Assembly: GCF_020283565.1 (NCBI RefSeq)
Contig: NC_060059.1
Coordinates: 37,378,338 to 37,442,337 of the forward strand
DNA from: Trifolium pratense
Lineage: Eukaryota; Streptophyta; Magnoliopsida; Fabales; Fabaceae
Reading direction: 5' to 3'
DNA: 64,000 nucleotides
Notes under the pieces: generated by a model
What the model was told of the DNA's origin: nothing
Seen by the model: only the letters and a program-made list of their open reading frames with translations
Databases searched by the model: none
Shown here: piece after piece, positions 23,630 to 33,835 of the stretch
How positions within the stretch are numbered: position 1 is the stretch's first letter
Layout of the letters: each line of letters begins with the position of its first letter
Made by a program: the position numbers and the translations under genes

Positions 23630-24874
23630 TTATTCCTGAAAAGATTTCATAGAGATTTTCTCCAATTGTAGCGGCCAATCTTCTCCAAGTTGCTGTGGAT
23701 TTAGCTCCATCGCAACTTTAAAATCATGCAAAGATACCGAGAATTGGGTTCTGTGTTCTGGCTCAGATTCTGTCAACCTGCCAGAATTCTGCGAATGTAA
23801 ATGATTATGTTGCAACATGCCATTTATGAGCTTCCCTTGAATCTGCTTCTTTGAGTTTGGCAGCTTTGTCGGCTCATTTGCTGACCGAGACCCTACTAAA
23901 TCAACACACGACTTGATCAACCGTTTCAAGTACACATCTAACACGCTATTCAACATACTTGCACATTCCGTGGAAACACCTCCAAGACCCTGTACCATTG
24001 CAATCTGCTCCATGCGCCTTGTCAACGTATCTGTATCAGATAATCTACCACTGTCACTACAACTAACATAATCACCAGTGCTATTCACAGGCAATGATTT
24101 GTGGGCCCCACCCACACTTGCAGAGCAGTAAGGAATCCCGAGTGGTGCTACGAGCGGATTTTTTGCAAAATTGAGGCGGTTTAATTGCTCCAACTCCTCA
24201 CCATCTTCCACGGTTGATATTTCAGTCGGCCCTTTGCCACGCATTCTTGTTTTTTCGGCAAGCCCCTGTATAACATTCTCGGGTAGCTCAGAAACTGCTT
24301 GAAGATGCTGTGTTGGTCGCTGATAATCGCATGGAGTAAGAGTTCCATTCTCCAAGTCAACCTTACTACCACTGTCTTCTGTCGCTGTGTATTGATGACC
24401 AACAGAATCAACTTTCCCATTTGGTCCAAGTGGACTCGGTCTGTCTTTAAGCTTCCGCTCCCGCACTACCGACCGTAACTTACGCGGTGACACCGGCAAA
24501 ACCCCATTTGACCAAATGGAAGCATTATGATTTTGAAAGCTAGCAGCACTTTGTTCGTGTCCATCTTCTCTACCAGGAGACAAATTAGTAACATGTGCTC
24601 CTGATTTTGAAGAACCGGACGGATGAACTGATGGCGGGGTCTTGGCTTGGCAGGCATTCTTCAAAATCGACTTTATAAAATGATTGTGCAACGGAAGGTT
24701 CTCCCTCCCGACTAGCCGAAAACATAACTTATCAAACTCATTCTTGCTCAACTTCTGACTCAAAAACCTGTTAAGGTAATAAAAGTACCGCTTCGACTTA
24801 TCCGGTCCAATCTTCTTTACAATCTGTATTTTCAACTCACCCAAATCAATTCTCGAACTCTGTTGGGGTTGCAT
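23630..24874 (-). CDS. SAGA complex subunit ADA1/Tad1-like, copy 2 (414 aa)
   Basis: Single coding exon, co-linear with copy 1. The Tad1 region has SRIDLGELKIQIVKKIG, KRYFYYLNRFLSQKLSKNEF and NHFIKSILKNA. The second block has PLVAPLGIPYCSASVGGA, RRMEQIAMVQGLGGVSTECA and VLDVYLKRLIKSCVDL. The end is LHDFKVAMELNPQQLGEDWP then LQLEKISMKSFQE. Differences from copy 1 are mostly in the linker between blocks, as expected under selection on the two conserved ends. Neither copy has a frameshift or stop, so both look functional. Role as for copy 1: scaffold of the SAGA co-activator. Confidence 0.9.
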   Translation of the reverse strand: MQPQQSSRIDLGELKIQIVKKIGPDKSKRYFYYLNRFLSQKLSKNEFDKLCFRLVGRENLPLHNHFIKSILKNACQAKTPPSVHPSGSSKSGAHVTNLSPGREDGHEQSAASFQNHNASIWSNGVLPVSPRKLRSVVRERKLKDRPSPLGPNGKVDSVGHQYTATEDSGSKVDLENGTLTPCDYQRPTQHLQAVSELPENVIQGLAEKTRMRGKGPTEISTVEDGEELEQLNRLNFAKNPLVAPLGIPYCSASVGGAHKSLPVNSTGDYVSCSDSGRLSDTDTLTRRMEQIAMVQGLGGVSTECASMLNSVLDVYLKRLIKSCVDLVGSRSANEPTKLPNSKKQIQGKLINGMLQHNHLHSQNSGRLTESEPEHRTQFSVSLHDFKVAMELNPQQLGEDWPLQLEKISMKSFQE

Positions 24875-25800
24875 TTCTCATACAAATTCCAACAAAATCA
24901 GAAAACAACCCACTCACCAGTAACCTTAATTTATTCCAATTCAACTTATTTATTTCTATTTCCAAAAATCCCAAAACTTAACCTCTCAAACATCATTGAA
25001 CACAAATCAACCGCCATAAACACGGCATATACAAACTACCAGAACAGACACAAACCATTCTAATAACAGTAACCCAACCTAAAGCTTCAATTTTGAACCT
25101 CAATAAAACAACCCTCATACCCAAATTTCAAACACTCAAAAAACAACACACAATGCAACACAAAATCTCAATTTCCCCCAATTTCAAAACCCTAGAAATC
25201 AAACCGCTAAAAAATCACACTAACCCAGAACACCAAAATCCCAAAATCAAAACCCAATTCAACGAATTTCATACCAAATCAAAACCCTAAGTTTGAACAA
25301 TCAAACCAAAGGGTCCCAAAAACCATTCTTGAAGCGAAAATCACATCACTTGCACCAATCCGAAAAACCTCATTGCTTCGCGAATTCCCAAAAGCTCCAA
25401 ACTTTAAACAATCACGAGATCACTGAATTGAACAAAATTGAGCAAACCCAATAATAAAAATTAGATTTTTATTCTTCACAAAAAAATTTGGGGAAATTAC
25501 AAAAATTACGAAATTACGTAATTTCAATGAAATGAAGCAGAAAATTGAGTAAAAAGTATACATTGATTGAACTCTAACCTTAACGAAGTTCAGAAAATTG
25601 AATTGAAATCTCGAACTTCACTTGCTGATTTCGAATCTTCGAAGCTTCTTCTTCGTTAATCTCTTTTTCTCTCTCTATTTATTTTTTTTCAATTTTGATT
25701 TTTTTTTTTCTGCTAAATTTTTTGTATTGAAAATTTTGGTCTCTGCTTCTTCGTGTATAAGCTCGATCTCTGCTAAGAGTGTTTGTTGTTGTTGTTGTTG
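24875..25800 (-). promoter_or_regulatory. Leader and promoter of ADA1-like copy 2
   Basis: Conserved with the same region of copy 1. A donor-like GGTATGAGG (minus strand, near 25120) stands where copy 1 has GGTGAGTTT, and TATGAG precedes the ATG. A (TTG)n run lies at about 25781-25806. A telo-box-like AAACCCTAAG (plus) is at about 25282. Confidence 0.4.
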
Positions 25801-25930
25801 TTGTTCCTCTCTTTGTTTCTTCTTTTTCTTTTTTCTTTATTTTTTATTTTTATTTTTATTTTTATTAACTTTCATAGGTCTTCTCTTTCTTATTAAAAAA
25901 TTTCAGTTTTCCCTCTTTCTTTTTTTATGT

Positions 25931-27793
25931 AATTTGTTGATTTTATTTGGATAATTTGATTTTTAGAAAAAATGATTTTGTTTTATAAGTTGAATGTAAG
26001 ATTATTTATTTTGTGATTTTATTTTTTTAAGAAATTTTCATATTTATGGTTTTTATAATAGTTTTGACTTTATATAATCTCGACAAATTTCAGTTATTTG
26101 GATCGATTATAACATTAATCCCCGCTTGATATTTTGATCATAGTTTAAAGTTTTTCACAATCTTACCAACAATGTATTTATTAAGGATTGATTTGTGATT
26201 CTTCTGACATGGTCGATTTTGCTTACTTGATTGAGTTGCACACTTTAGAAGTATATGCATTTAAAGAAAAATGAATTAAAAATATAAGTTGTTTTCATGG
26301 GATGAAAGTCAAATGTGAAGAGACACAAGGAATTAAACTTGAGAACATTTATTCATGTTGTTGGTGTGAAAACTAGTTTGAAGTATAGAGTCATGCAAAA
26401 ATGAGCTATGTTTGGATTGTAGAATAGAGTCAAAGATTGTACCATGAAAGATGTGTTGGTTTGACAGTGATTATAAGTGTGAGTTCACAATCACTTACTC
26501 AAAGTTATGTATGTAGTTTGAAGCCATGACCCAAGGTGTGTATAAAGTACAAAACTTGGTTCAAAGATGGTTGACAAAATCAGTTATTTGGGGAACATTT
26601 CCAACAACACTTTGTGCATGTTTCATGTTTGTACAAGTGACAAGCCCTATATGGTCAGTTAGCTATAAGGAGTAGTGCCATCAAGCATCAACACAAACTC
26701 TTCAAATGGGTCCTACTAAAGTATATATGTAGATCCTAAATAAATTTAAATGAGACTCATGTACCATTTTTTTTTTATTTTAAATGAGACTCATTTGAGT
26801 TTCAACACATTAGAGAGGAATTAAAATCATAAATAAGCACAATTTAACTGATAATGTCGATATTGTTAGGTTAAATGTCTTTACTCTAGTTTAAATTTGA
26901 GATTATCATAATTGTGTGCGTAAGATTTAATGATATTTGTCACTTTTTTTGATAGAATAATTTTTGACAAAATTATACTTACCTCGCAGTTGAACTTAAA
27001 ATAAACGTGATTCTCCGTCTAAAAAGCACTTTTCAATAAGGGTTGAAAAAAGTTTCTTAGAGGATTAATTTAAGTATAAGTCATGTGTCAATGTACCCCA
27101 TTAAGGCCTTAAATCTATAAATAGATGTTTGATTGTTGTAAACATGGTTAGATTTTTATTTACTTAACTATTCTATTCTATAAGTAATTTGTTTGTCACT
27201 ACTCACTAGAGAATGGAAATGATGACCTCTTAATCAATTTCAATTCAATTTACTTTATGTTCACACTTTGCATCTCTTGAATCTTTTGTTTTGTATCTTC
27301 GTTGACTTTTTATCTTTTCTTAAACTAGTATAGTATTCTTTCTCTTTACTTTATCTATCTTTGTCCTCCTCTCTTATTAGTAATATTTTCTAACTTCTCT
27401 GAATCTTCAGTCAAAATAAACTCGTCTGAATCTATGTGGTTGGAGAATTGTTTTATGTAAAATTTGATATTATACACTTGGCTCTCACTTAATAAAACAA
27501 ATATAGTATCAACACTTATATTTTGTTTTTTTATTTTGCTAATATTCTAGTTGATATATCATTTAACAAAATTAGGATTATAATTAAATTTAAAATTGTT
27601 AGATTTTATTCTAGAATAAGTTCAAATTTAGGTAAGGATATACTTAGGATAATATCTTACAAAGATTTGTATTTTTCATTTTTTTTACGAAAATATATTT
27701 ATAGTATTTCATTTATAATAATGTATTCAATACAATGAAGTACATAAACCAATATTTATAAATCACCATGTAATCATCTTAGTAAGAACATAT
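25931..27793. other. Intergenic, no gene seen
   Basis: AT-rich. Apart from the shared segment at about 26360-26480 I see no structure, and the frame at 27523-27738 has no motif. Confidence 0.5.
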
Positions 27794-28256
27794 TGTTAAA
27801 AAGTCTCACATCAGTTGTGAGACAGTTTTATAAAGAAGAGTCATTTTTATTTTACGAGTCGATTTTGTAGGGTTGAGTTATGTCCAATATTAAAATCTAA
27901 GATGGTATCAGAATATCGGGCCTAACTCAACTTTACAAAATCGGTTTGTAAGGTGAATATTGTCTTTACTTGATAAACTCATATTTAGGTCATTTTACAT
28001 TCGATGTGAGACTTATTAACACACTCTCTCATACCCACTACTGTGCTTGGTGTGTGGAAATAAATAGTGGGTGCCATAATCAGAAACTTAATAGCAAGCT
28101 GCCCAATGAATCGTGGAGGAGACTCTAATACCATCTTAGAATTGAGTGTTGGGTCTAATTTAACCTCACAAAATTGACTTGTAAGATGAAGATTGTCTCT
28201 ACTTTATAAACACATATTCAGACCATCTCACTTCTGATGAGACACTTCTTAATAAA
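27794..28256. mobile_element. Three LTR-like units, two head to head (TRIM-type retroelement debris)
   Basis: Unit 1 (plus, 27794-27903) starts TGTTAAAAAGTCTCACATC and runs into AAGATGGTATCAGA, which looks like a primer binding site complementary to initiator Met-tRNA (TGGTATCAGAGC). Unit 2 (minus, 27917-28021) read in reverse starts TGTTAATAAGTCTCACATC. Unit 3 (minus, about 28121-28256) read in reverse ends CTAAGATGGTATTAGAGTC, again LTR end plus binding site. There is no coding domain. Short LTR, binding site and no genes suggest a TRIM-like element rearranged by inversion. Confidence 0.6.
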
Positions 28257-28307
28257 ATCACCAAACTCGGTAAGATCCATTTCACATCAATTCAAAGCCG
28301 AAAGCAG

Positions 28308-28400
28308 CCTGTTTCTCAGGTAGCCCATTGGTTGAGGAGTCACTTTGCAATCTAGAGGTACTTGGTTTGAAACTTGGCATTAGCAAAAAAAAAAAAAAAA
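28308..28400 (+). mobile_element. SINE with poly-A tail and perfect target duplication
   Basis: The body contains GTAGCCCATTGGTTGAGG (A-box-like) and TTGGTTTGAAACTTGG (B-box-like) and ends in 16 A. It is flanked by GCCGAAAGCAG at 28297-28307 and 28401-28411, an exact 11-bp duplication (13 if the preceding A residues are counted). Confidence 0.85.
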
Positions 28401-28411
28401 GCCGAAAGCAG

Positions 28412-30249
28412 ATCAAAAGTTTCATCAACATGGACATCGCATTTGGGAGGAAACCATTATGTTTTGGTGAGAATAAAATGACTAAGTTCGTCTTTCATAA
28501 ACACAAATTCTCATTTGAATCTGTTGCACTAAAAAAAAAAATCAATATTGTTACATTTTACTTGACCAATTGTTAGTTTTTTCTTTTGCGTTGCTACTAG
28601 AAGAAATGGTTTCGGTTAGTGGCTGCATCATATCTCCAATGCATGATCTCTATTTCTTTTCTTGGATTTTTTTGACCCCTTTTATTTAAAAAAAAAACAA
28701 ACTGTTTCATAATTATTTTAGATTTAATTTATTTTTTAAATTCAAAATTTGGATGATTCCATCTTGATCTTATTAAGTTTGAACATAATTTATAGTATTT
28801 CATCTTATTTCAAGATTTTGTGTATCCTGCAAAAGGGAGAGCTTAGGAGTTAGGATGGTCAACTAAATGCTTTTGATTATGGTGGTCCAGTTAACAACAC
28901 CTATTATAGGTATATAATCTATACCCCAACAAATAATTTATGAAGCACAAAGATAAACATAGACACACTAGATATATATAATACAGATACGATGACACCG
29001 ATGATAATTTGAGAAAAGTGACATAATTCAATGTAATAATTGTAAGATTAATTTAACTATTATAATTAATTTATGGTGATCTATGTGAAAAGATGCAATA
29101 TTAACGTGAAATTGTGCTAGTATTTATGAAAGGATGTCAATATTCATGTGAAATAGTATGAATATTATTCATGTAAAAGATGCAATTCATGAAAGGGTGC
29201 AAGTGAATTTCTATAAATACATGTAACTTTGATGGAAAGTTACTAATGTCGTTTCTGAGTTTTTAGAGGCTATGTACATTGTAAAAGTGTCCCCATAATA
29301 AAAAAAAATACCCGTTATTTAAATTGCAAATAACATAACAAAAATAATAATTCTTTTTTTTTGACGGTAAAAATAATAATTCTTGTAAGTTTCAAAGTGT
29401 GATTTTTAGTTTCAAATTTTAGAAGCTCCGAATTATAAAATTTTGATTTTTACCTTTGTCCCAACTTCAATGGAGTTTTGGAGATCACATTACTAAGAAT
29501 AGGAGGAGGAGAATGGCCACGCCGGAGATGAGTGGCTGACGGTGGTTGAGTAATGTTGGTGGTGATGTGTTAGTGTTATGCTAATTCATTTATTTTTTTT
29601 GATCAAACGCTAATTTGTTGATCTATATTACTATTACTATTCCTTTTCTTTAATTTTATTTTATAGAGAAACTGAGCTGATTATTGGGCCTTACAGTTTA
29701 CTGTAATATAATTAATTTTTAAACCCTCTAATTTACTAATATTACTACCCTATAATTTTTTTGAGGCTAATTAATGAATGAATATTAAGAGTTTTGTCTC
29801 TTCCATAAAACTCTTTCTGTATGGGAAAGAACGAATGAAAATTAGATAGATTATATGAATCGGAGAATTATTGTTACTACCCTACTTTTTATCATCGTGG
29901 ATCTTAGAAGAGTTCCAATATATCATATATCACTTTTATTTTTGAAGCAATATATCATATATCACTTATATATAGACGGTTATGCTTGTTCAATGACATT
30001 CGAAATTTTGCCCTACTGATTGTTGGCTATGGACGTTGTTCCAAATATTTTTCCCACTTCAATTATTAGAGAGATGTTAAATTTATAGAGCTTGAATTGT
30101 GAATTGTTGAAAGAGTTGTTGAAGTGTAATAAGAAAAAAACTCTAAATCGAGGTAGACACAAATTTACAAGTTATATTATTATACGGATTTTGAGTAATT
30201 CAAAATTGATCCTTCTAGACTATTGACTTTGGTGTTCAAACATAGTACC
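28412..30249. other. Intergenic, no gene seen
   Basis: AT-rich. At about 29245-29345 there is a decayed relative of the hAT element at 20294. A small GC-richer patch near 29500-29570 has no readable product. Confidence 0.5.
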
Positions 30250-30268
30250 ATAAATTATATTTAATGAA

Positions 30269-30444
30269 ATAGTTAGTTTGTTCAGTGGTCATTGACACTA
30301 GACTTGGTATGGAGGACAACAGTTCGATCCCTGCATGCGATTGAGAAGATGCTGAAATCACTTGATGTCAAAAATGACCCCAAAATCAGATTAAGCAGTC
30401 TAGTATGCAGGATACTGACGGTGAAAACAAAAATTTAAAACTAA
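30269..30444 (+). mobile_element. SINE with perfect 19-bp target duplication
   Basis: The insert has GTTCAGTGGTCATTGAC (A-box-like) and CAGTTCGATCCCTGC (B-box-like) and an A-rich end. It is flanked on both sides by the same 19 bases (30250-30268 and 30445-30463, ATAAATTATATTTAATGAA), an exact duplication. 176 bp. Confidence 0.9.
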
Positions 30445-30463
30445 ATAAATTATATTTAATGAA

Positions 30464-32233
30464 GCCTCTTCATACTCTTTCTTCTAATGGTAGATGATGC
30501 TATCTTTGACTAAGACACATTTAATGACCTAATGAAGTGGGGATAATGATGATTGCTTCGTTACATGCTATAGATACACTCCATGACTATAGCTCCAAAG
30601 TACCAATTCATATAATTCAAACTTGCGCTACATGCATTGAGTAATGAGCTATGTTATATGAAGTATATGAAGTATGTACACACTTTAATGGATAAAAATA
30701 CGACTCATGTATTATATTTCTCTTTATATACGATTCCTGAGACTCACAAAAAGTATTAAAAAAAATCAAAAAGTGTCATGGATACATAGATTTATCGTAT
30801 TTTTGTTTGAAAATTTGTATTGCAATAACATTTTTCGCGAGTAATAGATGTTGCTAGCTTGTTGGTACCAAATGCATACGTATGTGAACGGACTAGAAGT
30901 TTATTTTGCGCTTTCAACTTCGGCATTTCATTGTTTGATGTTCATTAAGCTTCAAATTTGAAGAATTTATTAACAATTCAAGAATTATGCTCACGTTTGG
31001 TTACAATTGAAAAGACGGAAATTTACTTCTTGATTGATAAACTACTCCGTGTTATTCGTTTTCTACAACAACAACTCAGAAATATATAAGTTGAGAAATA
31101 AGATGAAAGCCGGATTTTTAGTAGATAACATGTCAATTTTAGTTTTCAAAACATGTCAGTTTATTTATATTGAAAGGAAAATTGCAAGGAATATTGCTGC
31201 AAGTATTAATTGACGTAATGTATCATTTTAAGGTATTTTAAATGATGTAGTTTAATTTTTTTCATGATCAAGTATTGTGTGTTTATTACAACTTGATATT
31301 TTGATATATGATTTGCATATTTAAGTTATAAATTATTTTTTTTTTAGCACTCCACCTCAAATTTTAATCTAACTCTACCATCGATTGTCAATTAATTAGT
31401 GGTGGGCGAGTACTAGATGATGTTAGCTTGTTGGTACCAAAAACATTGTTATGTAACAATTAATATATTAACAATTTGGCACTATAAAAAAAAAAAATTC
31501 ATAATCAGGTCTAAGTCTAACGTACCCTAAACGCTCATATGATATTTTCTTTAATATAATAGATAGATGGATAGATAGACAGATAGATAGATAGATGGAT
31601 GCATTCTTTATTGATATATTAGATCGTAGATATCAAATGATCGTTCTTTTCTCTTGAGTATGCTTCAGATGATAGATGATATAACTCACTCACTTTTCTT
31701 CTTCTTTTTTTTTTGACAAAAACCAGAAATAATATTAATGAGATTATTGAAGTAGAAAAAAAATTAAATCATATAAAAAAATTAAGATTAGAAGTTCCTT
31801 AAAAAAAATAGAAGTAGAAAAAAACTTCATTCAATAATAACTAATTAAATCATATAAAAAAATAGTTCGTTAAATCTTATAAAAAAATAGTTAATTAAAT
31901 AATTAATATATAATTGGTAATTATATTCAATAAAAAAATAGTTAATTAAATAATTAATGTGCGATTGGTAATTATATTCAATAATTTTGTAAAAAAAATT
32001 ATATTCAATAATTAAAAGGAATAACAACATTCACTTAGTGTTAAAAAAAAATGTCACGTCTACAAGTTCTAAGCAACAAAAAAAATGTCGAAATAGTTAT
32101 GTCGGATATAATGATCGGGGTTTAAACGTGTGTATGAGTTTAAAATGATTTTGGCATTTCGTTAATGTACAAAAATAAATAAATTGGCTTGTCAATATTA
32201 AACATTGTTTTAGAAAGACAAACTTATTATGAG
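30464..32233. other. Intergenic, no gene seen
   Basis: Very AT-rich. A (GATA)n-type repeat lies at 31561-31600. The unit TAGTTAATTAAATAATTAAT recurs near 31890-31960. No gene seen. Confidence 0.5.
31561..31600. repeat. (GATA)n-type microsatellite
   Basis: Imperfect AGATAGAT/GGAT tetranucleotide run. Confidence 0.85.
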
Positions 32234-32241
32234 GGTGCTAC

Positions 32242-33000
32242 CAGGGACGGAACCAGAAAAAATCATCGAGGGTGACGAGAAATATAACATTTGATAAATA
32301 ACATCAACCATAACTAATTTATACTGTTTAATATTTTTAAACACAACACTATTAAAAATATTTTTTAAAAATATAGAGCATATATTATAACCTATAAAAC
32401 AATACGGATATCGGACCAGACACGAACACTGACATATCGACACCGAAAATAATTTGACTAAATAAAATAATTCAATGTAATTATAAGTGTCAGTGTTGTG
32501 TCAGTATCGGACACCAGGACACGTCTAATCCAAAGAGTGTCCGTGTTTTTCTTAGATTATAACATATTAAAAAATAACCATGCTTAGAAAATCTAGTAGA
32601 ATGAAATTAAAATGTTTGGTAAAGTAGTCTAGTACCTAAGTGGTATTATTTACTTTACTAGTTAGTGGTTATATTAATTTTTTTTTCTTCAAGTAGTCTA
32701 GTAGTTAAGTGGGATGAACGAAATTTAAACCCCGTCGTCCTACATATATAAACAATGTTCTACCAACTGAGTTAAGTTCACGAGACTTAAATTAAAATAG
32801 TTAACAAATATTATTATCTTATAAGCACACTTGTATATCTTTATAAAAGATTGAGTGGACCAACAAGAAGGGTGGCAGACTACTAATTTTTTTTAATAAC
32901 AGGGGTGGCAATATATATGTTACATAGGATAGTATACTACTACTATATGTACGATAGGACGGCGGCTGCCCCTTTTCTTCACTACGTAGTTCCGTCGCTG
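32242..33000. mobile_element. Non-autonomous hAT-type element, 759 bp, with nested SINE-like repeat
   Basis: It starts CAGGGACGGAACCAG and ends TAGTTCCGTCGCTG (reverse: CAGCGACGGAAC). The flanks are a perfect 8-bp duplication, GGTGCTAC, at 32234-32241 and 33001-33008. It encodes no transposase. An antisense SINE-like copy lies inside at about 32690-32790. It sits about 0.8 kb upstream of the first H+-ATPase start codon. Confidence 0.9.
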
Positions 33001-33739
33001 GGTGCTACTATCCTCCTTTAGTTGGTTAATTTAACCCTTTTATTATATATAAAAAAGTAAAATTCACTCATACCTTTATATTTTAGTAAAAAAAAAAACA
33101 ACATTCATTCATTTTTGTCAAAACAAAAAATTCATTCATTCAATAATTGTCAAAAAGAAAATTAAATTCATTCAATAAAATATTTTTTGACTAAGCATTC
33201 AATAATAGTTTTTTTGACCAATCATTCAATATTTTTTTTCTTTTGACGAAATCATTCAATAATAGTTAATAATTATATAATTTTTTGACGAAATTATTCA
33301 ATAATTTTGTTTTTATGATAAAATCATTTAATAATAATTATATAAAACAATAAAATAATTATTTTTTCTAAAAAAACTTGTGAATATATTATAATAAAAA
33401 AAGTGTTAATATAATACTATGAATCTTCCATAAAAAAATAATACTATGAATCAAGACGGAAATGTGTCATAAGTGGAACCCATACAACCTTAAACTAGGG
33501 TTAACCCGTTTCATATTTATTTGCAGTGCCGCAGGTTGTTTGTTTCATTTAGCTCAAAACATTTGTACTCTCAAGTATATCTCTCCATCATACCTTAAAT
33601 ATATTTGAGGATCATTTCACAATCACATCAAATCACAATATACCCTAACCGAAAAAGCCTAGATCCAAGCTCAATCTCTTTCATTCCTTTTCTCCCCTTT
33701 CTTCATCTTTCCCTTCACCTTGACTATTTCACTCATACC

Positions 33740-33835
33740 ATGACTCTCTAACCTTCAACCCCCTTATTATATAAGTCACTTAACATCTCTTGTTATAATT
33801 CATTGTCTACCATTGCCTAAGCTCGCCGTCTCAAC
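33740..33835 (+). promoter_or_regulatory. Core promoter and leader of H+-ATPase gene 1
   Basis: A TATA box, TTATTATATAAG, lies at about 33763-33774, about 65 bases before the start codon. Pyrimidine-rich sequence (TCTTTCATTCCTTTTCTCCCC region, 33677-33720) lies upstream of it. The leader is short. Confidence 0.5.

Larger units (their letters stand above)
21825..25930. repeat. Segmental duplication, copy 2 (ADA1-like gene plus flanks)
   Basis: Partner of 13690-17115; see that entry for shared strings. This copy is about 0.7 kb longer, mainly in the AT-rich part downstream of the gene. Confidence 0.8.

Noticed and set aside
25622..25954. 110-codon Phe/Leu/Ser-rich plus-strand frame upstream of ADA1 copy 2
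   Set aside because: Low-complexity T-rich leader or promoter sequence; the same applies to 16852-17247 in copy 1.
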